64,000 nt of DNA from Halisarca cf. caerulea (lineage: Eukaryota > Porifera > Demospongiae > Chondrillida > Halisarcidae): contig CAUJGJ010000065.1 of NCBI GenBank assembly GCA_963170055.1, positions 2,834,696 to 2,898,695 of the forward strand, written 5' to 3'. Positions within the stretch are counted from its first letter, which is position 1; each line of letters opens with the position of its first letter. Shown piece after piece: positions 1-12,085 of the stretch. Below the pieces are notes generated by a model. That model had not been told where the DNA came from. It did no database searches and saw only the letters and a program-made list of their open reading frames with translations. Both the position numbers and the translations under genes were made by a program.

Positions 1-247
1 TGAAGTGCTGTGGGCGTATTTGTGTAGTGTTGGATATGCTGGTGCTAATACAAAAATTTGGCACTAGCACCACGCACATTCCCAGTGGACACACATGAAG
101 TTTCTTAACTACTGTGGGCGTATTTGTGTAATGTTGGATATGCTGGTGCTAATACCAGTATTTGGCACTAGCACCACGCACATTCCCAGTGGACACACAT
201 GACCTTTCTGAAGTGCTGTGGGCGTATTTGTGTAGTGTTGGATATGC

Positions 248-280
248 TGGTGCTAATACCAATATTTGGCACTAGCACCA
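248..280. repeat. 33-bp near-palindrome of the monomer (representative copy)
   Basis: A representative of a dyad present in nearly every monomer. The outer arms TGGTGCTA and TAGCACCA (8 bp) are perfectly complementary. The inner arms CCAA and TTGG flank a three-base centre, TAT. Over the whole 15-bp arm, 13 positions pair on the + strand. The two failures are A-C pairs on the + strand, and these become G-U wobbles in a transcript of the - strand, so a - strand RNA could fold into a continuous 15-pair hairpin with a 3-nt loop. Whether it is bound by a protein or transcribed is unknown. Confidence 0.85.
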
Positions 281-408
281 CGCACATTCCAAGTGGACAC
301 ACATGAAGTTTCTTAACTACTGTGGGCGTATTTGTGTAGTGTTGGATATGCTGGTGCTAATACCAATATTTGGCACTAGCACCACGCACATTCCCAGTGG
401 ACACACAT

Positions 409-2382
409 GACCTTTCTAAAGTGCTGTGGGCGTATTTGTGTAGTGTTGGATATGCTGGTGCTAATACCAATATTTGGCACTAGCACCACGCACATTCCCA
501 GTGGACACACATGAAGTTTCTTAACTGCTGTGGGCGTATTTGTGTAGTGTTGGATATGCTGGTGCTAATACCAATATTTGGCACTAGCACCACGCACATT
601 CCCAGTGGACACACATGACCTTTCTGAAGTGCTGTGGGCGTATTTGTGTACTGTTGGATATGCTGGTGCTAATACCAATATTTGCACTAGCACCACGCAC
701 ATTCCCAGTGGACACACATGAAGTTTCTTAACTACTGTGGGCGTATTTGTGTAGTGTTGGATATGCTGGTGCTAATACCAATATTTGGCACTAGCACCAC
801 GCACATTCCCAGTGGACACACATGAAGTTTCTTAACTACTGTGGGCGTATTTGTGTAATGTTGGATATGCTGGTGCTAATACCAATATTTGGCACTAGCA
901 CCACGCACATTCCCAGTGGACACACATGAAGCTTCTGAAGTGCTGTGGGCGTATTTGTGTAATGTTGGATATGCTGGTGCTAATACCAATATTTGGCACT
1001 AGCACCACGCACATTCCCAGTGGACACACATGAAGTTTCTTAACTACTGTGGGCGTATTTGGGTAGTGTTGGATATGCTGGTGCTAATACCAATATTTGG
1101 CACTAGCACCACGCACATTCCCAGTGGACACACATGAAGTTTCTGAAGTGCTGTGGGCGTATTTGTGTAGTGTTGGATATGCTGGTGCTAATACCAATAT
1201 TTGGCACTAGCACCACGCACATTCCCAGTGGACACACATGACCTTTCTAAAGTGCTGTGGGCGTATTTGTGTAGTGTTGGATATGCTGGTGCTAATACCA
1301 ATATTTGGCACTAGCACCACGCACATTCCCAGTGGACACACATGAAGTTTCTGAAGTGCTGTGGGCGTATTTGTGTAGTGTTGGATATGCTGGTGCTAAT
1401 ACCAATATTTGGCACTAGCACCACGCACATTCCCAGTGGACACACATAACCTTTCTAAAGTGCTGTGGGCGTATTTGTGTAGTGTTGGATATGCTGGTGC
1501 TAATACCAATATTTGGCACTAGCACCACGCACATTCCCAGTGGACACACATGAAGTTTCTTAACTGCTGTGGGCGTATTTGTGTAGTGTTGGATATGCTG
1601 GTGCTAATACCAATATTTGGCACTAGCACCACGCACATTCCCAGTGGACACACATGACCTTTCTGAAGTGCTGTGGGCGTATTTGTGTACTGTTGGATAT
1701 GCTGGTGCTAATACCAATATTTGCACTAGCACCACGCACATTCCCAGTGGACACACATGAAGTTTCTTAACTACTGTGGGCGTATTTGTGTAGTGTTGGA
1801 TATGCTGGTGCTAATACCAATATTTGGCACTAGCACCACGCACATTCCCAGTGGACACACATGAAGTTTCTGAAGTGCTGTGGGCGTATTTGTGTAATGT
1901 TGGATATGCTGGTGCTAATACCAATATTTGGCACTAGCACCACGCACATTCCCAGTGGACACACATGAAGTTTCTTAACTACTGTGGGCGTATTTGGGTA
2001 GTGTTGGATATGCTGGTGCTAATACCAATATTTGGCACTAGCACCACGCACATTCCCAGTGGACACACATGAAGTTTCTGAAGTGCTGTGGGCGTATTTG
2101 TGTAGTGTTGGATATGCTGGTGCTAATAACAATATTTGGCACTAGCACCACGCACATTCCCAGTGGACACACATGACCTTTCTAAAGTGCTGTGGGCGTA
2201 TTTGTGTAGTGTTGGATATGCTGGTGCTAATACCAATATTTGGCACTAGCACCACGCACATTCCCAGTGGACACACATGAAGTTTCTGAAGTGCTGTGGG
2301 CGTATTTGTGTAGTGTTGGATATGCTGGTGCTAATACCAATATTTGGCACTAGCACCACGCACATTCCCAGTGGACACACAT
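409..2382 (+). repeat. 10-monomer higher-order repeat, two copies (1039 bp)
   Basis: Units at about 409-1447 and 1448-2382. A diagnostic monomer with GTGTACTGTTGG and a lost G (ATATTTGCACTAG) begins at 617 and again at 1656, 1039 bp apart (10 x 104 minus 1). Beyond 928 the alignment continues at an offset of 935 bp, because the second unit lacks one monomer that the first has at 824-927. The monomer with GGGTAGTGTTGG at 1032 matches the one at 1967 by this offset. Confidence 0.8.
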
Positions 2383-2706
2383 GAAGTTTCTTAACTACTG
2401 TGGGCGTATTTGTGTAGTGTTGGATATGCTGGTGCTAATACCAATATTTGGCACTAGCACCACGCACATTCCCAGTGGACACACATGACCTTTCTGAAGT
2501 GCTGTGGGCGTATTTGTGTAATGTTGGATATGCTGGTGCTAATACCAATATTTGGCACTAGCACCACGCACATTCCCAGTGGACACACATGAAGTTTCTG
2601 AAATGCTGTGGGCGTATTTGTGTAGTGTTGGATATGCTGGTGCTAATACCAATATTTGGCACTAGCACAACGCACATTCCCAGTGGACACACATGAAGTT
2701 TCTTAA

Positions 2707-2720
2707 CCCTTTATCGTGGA
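2707..2720 (+). repeat. Left terminal inverted repeat of the piggyBac-like element, copy 1
   Basis: CCCTTTATCGTGGA, the perfect inverse of 3586-3599. The ten bases TTATCGTGGA recur at 2745-2754 just inside the end, a subterminal direct repeat of the kind that transposases often bind. Confidence 0.85.
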
Positions 2721-2749
2721 ACAAAAGTGCCCGCGAATAACGCGTTATC

Positions 2750-2772
2750 GTGGAAAAGCCACTATAGTGGCT
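2750..2772 (+). repeat. Subterminal repeat with 16-bp palindrome, left side of copy 1
   Basis: Contains the perfect palindrome AGCCACTATAGTGGCT at 2757-2772, preceded by TGGAAAAG. The inverted version (AGCCACTATAGTGGCT followed by TTTTCCA) lies at 3490-3511, which gives a subterminal inverted repeat of about 22 bp. A third palindrome copy lies at 3568-3583. Confidence 0.85.
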
Positions 2773-3489
2773 CAACTAGTAGTTGTGGGAGATCAGCGTA
2801 TCTTAGCGAAATTTGTTCAAATTTTATATGCAGACTACGTGTGGTGATAAAGGCACATGCCAGCAATTCAAGAGCTGTGGTGCACATTACAACGAAGTTG
2901 TAACAAATAGAAAATAGTACAAAAAAGAACTGAATTACTGTGTTATGCGGCGATTATACAATGATATGCGGAATTATGCAATGTTTTACGAAGAATTTGT
3001 TTCGTCGAAATGAGGTTCTTGGCGAAAACGAAGAGTTACAAGCTCTTGCACCTTGTTACTGCTTGCAACTGTACCTTTTCGTACCCTCTGAAGAGTAATC
3101 CTTCGAAATGATGCCAAAAATCAGGAAGAAATTCCATCGTTCGACGGAATTCGCACGACACTTTCCTTACTCGCTTCCTCAAGTGCCAGGGCTTTACCTT
3201 CAGCTGAAATTGGACGAACTACTCATTTAGGGCTTGTTTGGTACCCCACAGTGGATTTGTGCTACTTCTGGATGGTTTCTGTGGTGAAAGTAAGCTGTTC
3301 GAACAGTGAGTATTTTCACCCGTCGACGGAACGTTTATACCCTTAGATTTCGATCTATTCCAAGTTAGTGTGCGGAAATTTCCTTTAGTTAAGTATTCAT
3401 TTGTGTTTCTTATAAGCTTGAGGAGCTTTAAAAATGTTAAATGTTCCGAAAGCAATGGAATTCGCTTCGAAAATGCTTGAAAAAGAAGG

Positions 3490-3511
3490 AGCCACTATAG
3501 TGGCTTTTCCA
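3490..3511 (-). repeat. Subterminal inverted repeat, right side of copy 1
   Basis: AGCCACTATAGTGGCT followed by TTTTCCA, the reverse complement of the left subterminal repeat. Homology extends one or two imperfect bases further (TGACTACGG against the inverse of the left side). It lies about 90 bp inside the right end. Confidence 0.85.
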
Positions 3512-3566
3512 TGACTACGGTTACACAATTTCACCATTTAGCCCACAACAGGGATTGGTCACGCGA

Positions 3567-3599
3567 GAGCCACTATAGTGGCTCATCCACGATAAAGGG
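3567..3599 (-). repeat. Right terminal inverted repeat and adjacent palindrome, copy 1
   Basis: The 18-bp perfect palindrome GAGCCACTATAGTGGCTC (3567-3584) is separated by one base from the terminal repeat TCCACGATAAAGGG (3586-3599). The left end has the same modules in different spacing, so the two ends are asymmetric, as is common in piggyBac elements. Confidence 0.85.
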
Positions 3600-3603
3600 T
3601 TAA

Positions 3604-6600
3604 CTACTGTGGGCGTATTTGTGTAATATTGGATATGCTGGTGCTAATACCAGTATTTGGCACTAGCACCACGCACATTCCCAGTGGACACACATGACCA
3701 TTCTGAAGTGCTGTGGGCGTATTAGTGCAGTGTTGGATATGCTGGTGCTAATACCAATATTTGGCACTAGCACCACGCACATTCCAAGTGGACACACATG
3801 AAGTTTCTTAACTACTGTGGGCGTATTTGTGTAGTGTTGGATATGTTGGTGCTAATACCAATATTTGGCACTAGCACCACACACATTCCCAGTGGACACA
3901 CATGACCTTTCTGAAGTGCTGTGGGCGTATTTGTGTAGTGTTGGATACGCTGGTGCTAATACCAATATTTGGCACTAGCACCAAGCACATTCCCAGTGGA
4001 CACACATGAAGTTTCTGAAATGCTGTGGGCGTATTTGTGTAGTGTTGGATATGCTGGTGCTAATACCAATATTTGGCACTAGCACCACGCACATTCCCAG
4101 TGGACACACATGAAGTTTCTTAACTACTGTGGGCGTATTTGTGTAATGTTGGATATGCTGGTGCTAATACCAATATTTGGCACTAGCAACACGCACATTC
4201 CCAGTGGACACACATGACCTTTCTGAAGTGCTGTGGGCGTATTTGTGTAGTGTTGGATATGCTGGTGCTAATACCAATATTTGGCACTAGCACCACGCAC
4301 ATTCCCAGTGGACACACATGAAGTTTCTTAACTACTGTGGGCGTATTTGTGTAGTGTTGGATATGCTGGTGCTAATACCAATATTTGGCACTAGCACCAC
4401 GCACATTCCCAGTGGAAACACATGAAGTTTCTGAAGTGCTGTGGGCGTATTTGTGTAGTGTTGGATATGCTGGTGCTAATACCAATATTTGGCACTAGCA
4501 CCACGCACATTCCCAGTGGACACACATGACCTTTCTGAAGTGCTGTGGGCGTATTAGTGCAGTGTTGGATATGCTGGTGCTAATACCAATATTTGGCACT
4601 AGCACCACGCACATTCCCAGTGGACACACATGACCTTTCTGAAGTGCTGTGGGCGTATTTGTGTAGTGTTGGATATGCTGGTGCTAATACCAATATTTGG
4701 CACTAGCACCACGCACATTCCAAGTGGACACACATGAAGTTTCTTAACTACTGTGGGCGTATTTGTGTAGTGTTGGATATGTTGGTGCTAATACCAATAT
4801 TTGGCACTAGCACCACGCACATTCCCAGTGGACACACATGACCTTTCTGAAGTGCTGTGGGCGTATTTGTGTAGTGTTGGATATGCTGGTGCTAATACCA
4901 ATATTTGGCACTAGCACCACGCACATTCCCAGTGGACACACATGAAGTTTCTTAACTACTGTGGGCGTATTTGTGTAGTGTTGGATATGCTGGTGCTAAT
5001 ACCAATATTTGGCACTAGCACCACGCACATTCCCAGTGGACACACATGACCTTTCTGAAGTGCTGTGGGCGTATTTGTGTAGTGTTGGATATGCTGGTGC
5101 TAATACCAATATTTGGCACTAGCACCACGCACATTCCCAGTGGACACACATGACCTTTCTGAAGTGCTGTGGGCGTATTTGTGTAGTGTTGGATATGCTG
5201 GTGCTAATACCAATATTTGGCACTAGCACCACGCACATTCAAAGTGGACACACATGAAGTTTCTTAACTACTGTGGGCGTATTTGTGTAGTGTTGGATAT
5301 GTTGGTGCTAATACCAATATTTGGCACTAGCACCACACACATTCCCAGTGGACACACATGACCTTTCTGAAGTGCTGTGGGCGTATTTGTGTAGTGTTGG
5401 ATATGCTGGTGCTAATACCAATATTTGGCACTAGCACCACGCACATTCCCAGTGGACACACATGAAGTTTCTGAAATGCTGTGGGCGTATTTGTGTAGTG
5501 TTGGATATGCTGGTGCTAATACCAATATTTGGCACTAGCACCACGCACATTCCCAGTGGACACACATGAAGTTTCTTAACTACTGTGGGCGTATTTGTGT
5601 AATGTTGGATATGCTGGTGCTAATACCAATATTTGGCACTAGCACCACGCACATTCCCAGTGGACACACATGACCTTTCTGAAGTGCTGTGGGCGTATTT
5701 GTGTAGTGTTGGATATGCTGGTGCTAATACCAATATTTGGCACTAGCACCACGCACATTCCCAGTGGACACACATGACCTTTCTAAAGTGCTGTGGGCGT
5801 ATTTGTGTAGTGTTGGATATGCTGGTGCTAATACCAATATTTGGCACTAGCACCACGCACATTCCCAGTGGACACACATGACCTTTCTAAAGTGCTGTGG
5901 GCGTATTTGTGTAGTGTTGGATATGCTGGTGCTAATACCAATATTTGGCACTAGCACCACGCACATTCCCAGTGGACACACATGACCTTTCTGAAGTACT
6001 GTGGGCGTATTTGTGTAGTGTTGATATGCTGGTGCTAATACCAATATTTGGCACTAGCACCACGCACATTCCCAGTGGACACACATGAAGTTTCTGAAGT
6101 GCTGTGGGTGTATTTGTGTAGTGTTGGATATGCTGGTGCTAATATCAATATTTGGCACTAGCACCACGCACATTCCCAGTGGACACACATGAAGTTTCTT
6201 AACTACTGTGGGCGTATTTGTGTAATGTTGGATATGCTGGTGCTAATACCAGTATTTGGAACTAGCACCACGCACATTCCCAGTGGACACACATGAAGTT
6301 TCTGAAGAGCTGTTGGCGTATTTGTGTAGTGTTGGATATGCTGGTGCTAATACCAATATTTGGCACTAGCACCACGCACATTCCCAGTGGACACACATGA
6401 CCTTTCTAAAGTGCTGTGGGCGTATTTGTGTAGTGTTTGATATGCTGGTGCTAATACCAATATTTGGCACTAGCACCACGCACATTCCAAGTGGACACAC
6501 ATGAAGTTTCTTAACTACTGTGAGCGTATTTGTGTAGTGTTGGATATGTTGGTGCTAATACCAATATTTGGCACTAGCACCACACACATTCCCAGTGGAC

Positions 6601-9600
6601 ACACATGACCTTTCTGAAGTGCTGTGGGCGTATTTGTGTAGTGTTGGATATGCTGGTGCTAATACCAATATTTGGCACTAGCACCACGCACATTCCCAGT
6701 GGACACACATGAAGTTTCTGAAGTGCTGTGGGCGTATTTGTGTAGTGTTGGATATGCTGGTGCTAATACCAATATTTGGCACTAGCACCACGCACATTCC
6801 CAGTGGACACACATGAAGTTTCTTAACTACTGTGGGCGTATTTGTGTAATGTTGGATATGCTGGTGCTAATACCAATATTTGGCACTAGCACCACGCACA
6901 TTCCCAGTGGACACACATGACCTTTCTGAAGTGCTGTGGGCGTATTTGTGTAGTGTTGGATATGCTGGTGCTAATACCAATATTTGGCACTAGCACCACG
7001 CACATTCCCAGTGGACACACATGAAGATTCTTAACTACTGTGGGCGTATTTGGGTAGTGTTGGATATGCTGGTGCTAATACCAATATTTGGCACTAGCAC
7101 CACGCACATTCCCAGTGGACACACATGACCTTTCTGAAGTGCTGTGGGCGTATTTGCGTAGTGTTGAATATGCTGGTGCTAATACCAATATTTGGCACTA
7201 GCACCACGCACATTCCAAGTGGACACACATGAAGTTTCTTAACTACTGTGGGTGTATTTGTGTAGTGTTGGATATGTTGGTGCTAATACCAATATTTGGC
7301 ACTAGCACCACACACATTCCCAGTGGACACACATGACCTTTCTGAAGTGCTGTGGGCGTATTTGTGTAGTGTTGGATATGCTGGTGCTAATACCAATATT
7401 TGGCACTAGCACCACGCACATTCCCAGTGGACACACATGAAGTTTCTGAAATGCTGTGGGCGTATTTGTGTAGTGTTGGATATGCTGGTGCTAATACCAA
7501 TATTTGGCACTAGCACCACGCACATTCCCAGTGGACACACATGAAGTTTCTTAACTACTGTGGGCGTATTTGTGTAATATTGGATATGCTGGTGCTAATA
7601 CCAATATTTGGCACTAGCACCACGCACATTCCCAGTGGACACACATGACCTTTCTGAAGTGCTGTGGGCGTATTTGTGTAGTGTTGGATATGCTGGTGCT
7701 AATACCAATATTTGGCACTAGCACCACGCACATTCCCAGTGGACACACATGAAGTTTCTTAACTACTGTGGGCGTATTTGTGTAGTGTTGGATATGCTGG
7801 TGCTAATACCAATATTTGGCACTAGCACCACGCACATTCCCAGTGGACACACATGAAGTTTCTGAAGTGCTGTGGGCGTATTTGTGTAGTGTTGGATATG
7901 CTGGTGCTAATACCAATATTTGGCACTAGCACCACGCACATTCCCAGTGGACACACATGACCTTTCTAAAGTGCTGTGGGCGTATTTGTGTAGTGTTGGA
8001 TATGCTGGTGCTAATACCAATATTTGGTACTAGCACCACGCACATTCCCAGTGGACACACATGACCTTTCTAAAGTGCTGTGGGCGTATTTGTGTAGTGT
8101 TGGATATGCTGGTGCTAATACCAATATTTGGCACTAGCACCACGCACATTCCCAGTGGACACACATGACCTTTCTGAAGTGCTGTGGGCGTATTTGTGTA
8201 GTGTTGATATGCTGGTGCTAATACCAATATTTGGCACTAGCACCACGCACATTCCCAGTGGACACACATGAAGTTTCTGAAGTGCTGTGGGTGTATTTGT
8301 GTAGTGTTGGATATGCTGGTGCTAATACCAATATTTGGCACTAGCACCACGCACATTCCCAGTGGACACACATGAAGTTTCTTAACTACTGTGGGCGTAT
8401 TTGTGTAATGTTGGATATGCTGGTGCTAATACCAGTATTTGGAACTAGCACCACGCACATTCCCAGTGGACACACATGAAGTTTCTGAAGAGCTGTTGGC
8501 GTATTTGTGTAGTGTTGGATATGCTGGTGCTAATACCAATATTTGGCACTAGCACCACGCACATTCCCAGTGGACACACATGACCTTTCTAAAGTGCTGT
8601 GGGCGTATTTGTGTAGTGTTGGATATGCTGGTGCTAATACCAATATTTGGCACTAGCACCACGCACATTCCAAGTGGACACACATGAAGTTTCTTAACTA
8701 CTGTGAGCGTATTTGTGTAGTATTGGATATGTTGGTGCTAATACCAATATTTGGCACTAGCACCACACACATTCCCAGTGGACACACATGACCTTTCTGA
8801 AGTGCTGTGGGCGTATTTGTGTAGTGTTGGATATGCTGGTGCTAATACCAATATTTGGCACTAGCACCACGCACATTCCCAGTGGACACACATGAAGTTT
8901 CTGAAGTGCTGTGGGCGTATTTGTGTAGTGTTGGATATGCTGGTGCTAATACCAATATTTGGCACTAGCACCACGCACATTCCCAGTGGACACACATGAA
9001 GTTTCTTAACTACTGTGGGCGTATTTGTGTAATGTTGGATATGCTGGTGCTAATACCAATATTTGGCACTAGCACCACGCACATTCCCAGTGGACACACA
9101 TGACCTTTCTGAAGTGCTGTGGGCGTATTTGTGTAGTGTTGGATATGCTGGTGCTAATACCAATATTTGGCACTAGCACCACGCACATTCCCAGTGGACA
9201 CACATGAAGTTTCTTAACTACTGTGGGCGTATTTGTGTAGTGTTGGATATGCTGGTGCTAATACCAATATTTGGCACTAGCACCACGCACATTCCCAGTG
9301 GACACACATGAAGCTTCTGAAGTGCTGTGGGCGTATTTGTGTAATGTTGGATATGCTGGTGCTAATACCAATATTTGGCACTAGCACCACGCACATTCCC
9401 AGTGGACACACATGAAGTTTCTTAACTACTGTGGGCGTATTTGGGTAGTGTTGGATATGCTGGTGCTAATACCAATATTTGGCACTAGCACCACGCACAT
9501 TCCCAGTGGACACACATGAAGTTTCTGAAGTGCTGTGGGCGTATTTGTGTAGTGTTGGATATGCTGGTGCTAATACCAATATTTGGCACTAGCACCACGC

Positions 9601-11188
9601 ACATTCCCAGTGGACACACATGACCTTTCTAAAGTGCTGTGGGCGTATTTGTGTAGTGTTGGATATGCTGGTGCTAATACCAATATTTGGCACTAGCACC
9701 ACGCACATTCCCAGTGGACACACATGAAGTTTCTGAAGTGCTGTGGGCGTATTTGTGTAGTGTTGGATATGCTGGTGCTAATACCAATATTTGGCACTAG
9801 CACCACGCACATTCCCAGTGGACACACATAACCTTTCTAAAGTGCTGTGGGCGTATTTGTGTAGTGTTGGATATGCTGGTGCTAATACCAATATTTGGCA
9901 CTAGCACCACGCACATTCCCAGTGGACACACATGAAGTTTCTTAACTGCTGTGGGCGTATTTGTGTAGTGTTGGATATGCTGGTGCTAATACCAATATTT
10001 GGCACTAGCACCACGCACATTCCCAGTGGACACACATGACCTTTCTGAAGTGCTGTGGGCGTATTTGTGTACTGTTGGATATGCTGGTGCTAATACCAAT
10101 ATTTGCACTAGCACCACGCACATTCCCAGTGGACACACATGAAGTTTCTTAACTACTGTGGGCGTATTTGTGTAGTGTTGGATATGCTGGTGCTAATACC
10201 AATATTTGGCACTAGCACCACGCACATTCCCAGTGGACACACATGAAGTTTCTTAACTACTGTGGGCGTATTTGTGTAATGTTGGATATGCTGGTGCTAA
10301 TACCAATATTTGGCACTAGCACCACGCACATTCCCAGTGGACACACATGAAGTTTATGAAGTGCTGTGGGCGTATTTGTGTAATGTTGGATATGCTGGTG
10401 CTAATACCAATATTTGGCACTAGCACCACGCACATTCCCAGTGGACACACATGAAGTTTCTTAACTACTGTGGGCGTATTTGGGTAGTGTTGGATATGCT
10501 GGTGCTAATACCAATATTTGGCACTAGCACCACGCACATTCCCAGTGGACACACATGAAGTTTCTGAAGTGCTGTGGGCGTATTTGTGTAGTGTTGGATA
10601 TGCTGGTGCTAATAACAATATTTGGCACTAGCACCACGCACATTCCCAGTGGACACACATGACCTTTCTAAAGTGCTGTGGGCGTATTTGTGTAGTGTTG
10701 GATATGCTGGTGCTAATACCAATATTTGGCACTAGCACCACGCACATTCCCAGTGGACACACATGAAGTTTCTGAAGTGCTGTGGGCGTATTTGTGTAGT
10801 GTTGGATATGCTGGTGCTAATACCAATATTTGGCACTAGCACCACGCACATTCCCAGTGGACACACATGAAGTTTCTTAACTACTGTGGGCGTATTTGTG
10901 TAGTGTTGGATATGCTGGTGCTAATACCAATATTTGGCACTAGCACCACGCACATTCCCAGTGGACACACATGACCTTTCTGAAGTGCTGTGGGCGTATT
11001 TGTGTAATGTTGGATATGCTGGTGCTAATACCAATATTTGGCACTAGCACCACGCACATTCCCAGTGGACACACATGAAGTTTCTGAAATGCTGTGGGCG
11101 TATTTGTGTAGTGTTGGATATGCTGGTGCTAATACCAATATTTGGCACTAGCACAACGCACATTCCCAGTGGACACACATGAAGTTTC
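3604..11188 (+). repeat. 104-bp satellite array between the two insert copies
   Basis: Continuous satellite, about 73 monomers. It contains a 21-monomer internal repeat: the 103-bp monomer near 6021 (GTGTTGATATGC, one G missing) and its neighbours recur 2183 bp later near 8204. A block that recurs throughout the window appears here, with ACCAGTATTTGGAACTAG followed by GAAGAGCTGTTGGCG, at about 6250-6320 and 8430-8500. Nothing but satellite is seen. Confidence 0.97.
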
Positions 11189-11192
11189 TTAA

Positions 11193-11206
11193 CCCTTTAT
11201 CGTGGA
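11193..11206 (+). repeat. Left terminal inverted repeat of the piggyBac-like element, copy 2
   Basis: CCCTTTATCGTGGA directly after the TTAA at 11189-11192; perfect inverse of 12072-12085. The subterminal palindromes AGCCACTATAGTGGCT lie at 11243-11258, 11976-11991 and 12054-12069, as in copy 1. Confidence 0.85.
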
Positions 11207-12071
11207 ACAAAAGTGCCCGCGAATAACGCGTTATCGTGGAAAAGCCACTATAGTGGCTCAACTAGTAGTTGTGGGAGATCAGCGTATCTTAGCGAAATTT
11301 GTTCAAATTTTATATGCAGACTACGTGTGGTGATAAAGGCACATGCCAGCAATTCAAGAGCTGTGGTGCACATTACAACGAAGTTGTAACAAATAGAAAA
11401 TAGTACAAAAAAGAACTGAATTACTGTGTTATGCGGCGATTATACAATGATATGCGGAATTATGCAATGTTTTACGAAGAATTTGTTTCGTCGAAATGAG
11501 GTTCTTGGCGAAAACGAAGAGTTACAAGCTCTTGCACCTTGTTACTGCTTGCAACTGTACCTTTTCGTACCCTCTGAAGAGTAATCCTTCGAAATGATGC
11601 CAAAAATCAGGAAGAAATTCCATCGTTCGACGGAATTCGCACGACACTTTCCTTACTCGCTTCCTCAAGTGCCAGGGCTTTACCTTCAGCTGAAATTGGA
11701 CGAACTACTCATTTAGGGCTTGTTTGGTACCCCACAGTGGATTTGTGCTACTTCTGGATGGTTTCTGTGGTGAAAGTAAGCTGTTCGAACAGTGAGTATT
11801 TTCACCCGTCGACGGAACGTTTATACCCTTAGATTTCGATCTATTCCAAGTTAGTGTGCGGAAATTTCCTTTAGTTAAGTTTTCATTTGTGTTTCTTATA
11901 AGCTTGAGGAGCTTTAAAAATGTTAAATGTTCCGAAAGCAATGGAATTCGCTTCGAAAATGCTTGAAAAAGAAGGAGCCACTATAGTGGCTTTTCCATGA
12001 CTACGGTTACACAATTTCACCATTTAGCCCACAACAGGGATTGGTCACGCGAGAGCCACTATAGTGGCTCA

Positions 12072-12085
12072 TCCACGATAAAGGG
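12072..12085 (-). repeat. Right terminal inverted repeat of the piggyBac-like element, copy 2
   Basis: TCCACGATAAAGGG directly before the TTAA at 12086-12089; perfect inverse of the left end. Confidence 0.85.

Larger units (their letters stand above)
1..2702 (+). repeat. 104-bp satellite array, left block
   Basis: Uninterrupted tandem array of the 104-bp monomer. For example, the GGACACACAT motif recurs at 191 and 295. Reading along the + strand, a monomer has a variable head (GAAGTTTCTTAACTAC or GACCTTTCTGAAGTGC and hybrids), then TGTGGGCGTATTTGTGTAGT, GTTGGATATGC, the dyad TGGTGCTA...TAGCACCA, and the tail CGCACATTCCCAGTGGACAC. No promoter, RNA gene or plausible coding frame is visible. 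The array runs straight into the transposon-like insert at the TTAA at 2703-2706. Confidence 0.97.
2707..3599. mobile_element. Non-autonomous piggyBac-like element, copy 1 (893 bp)
   Basis: The only sequence here, apart from its twin at 11193-12085, that is unrelated to the satellite. It is flanked by TTAA on both sides (2703-2706 and 3600-3603). Its ends are a perfect 14-bp inverted repeat, CCCTTTATCGTGGA and TCCACGATAAAGGG. Removing the insert and one TTAA leaves a monomer of exactly 104 bp, so the TTAA is a target-site duplication. A TTAA target and CCC...GGG termini are the established signature of the piggyBac superfamily. At 893 bp, with no frame longer than 78 codons and no recognisable DDD-type transposase, it would depend on a transposase from elsewhere. 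The strand cannot be assigned. Confidence 0.82.
928..9309 (+). repeat. Large segmental tandem repeat, unit A (about 8.4 kb)
   Basis: The first unit of a tandem duplication that includes the first piggyBac-like insert. The rare head GAAGCTTCTGAAG at 928 recurs at 9310, 8382 bp later, and the rare CACACATAACC junction near 1446 recurs near 9828 at the same offset. The insert copies are 8486 bp apart because unit B has one extra monomer at 10245-10348. Unit A holds two monomer blocks that unit B lacks: 4008-4111 (one monomer) and about 6399-6918 (five monomers). Homology fades left of about 824. Confidence 0.85.
11193..12085. mobile_element. Non-autonomous piggyBac-like element, copy 2 (893 bp)
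   Basis: Same length as copy 1. By eye it differs at one base only, T at 11881 against A at 3395. It is flanked by TTAA at 11189-11192 and 12086-12089. The satellite on each side is the same as at copy 1, down to the rare GCACAACGCAC and GTGTAATATTGG variants in the adjoining monomers. This copy therefore arose by duplication of the surrounding array. No transposase is encoded. Confidence 0.82.

Noticed and set aside
3219..3455. 78-codon frame on the - strand of the piggyBac-like insert (also 11705-11941, differing at residue 21, Tyr against Asn)
   Set aside because: It has no recognisable domain, lacks the acidic catalytic residues and the cysteine-rich tail of piggyBac transposases, and is of a length expected by chance in 893 bp. 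The single difference between copies gives no evidence of selection.
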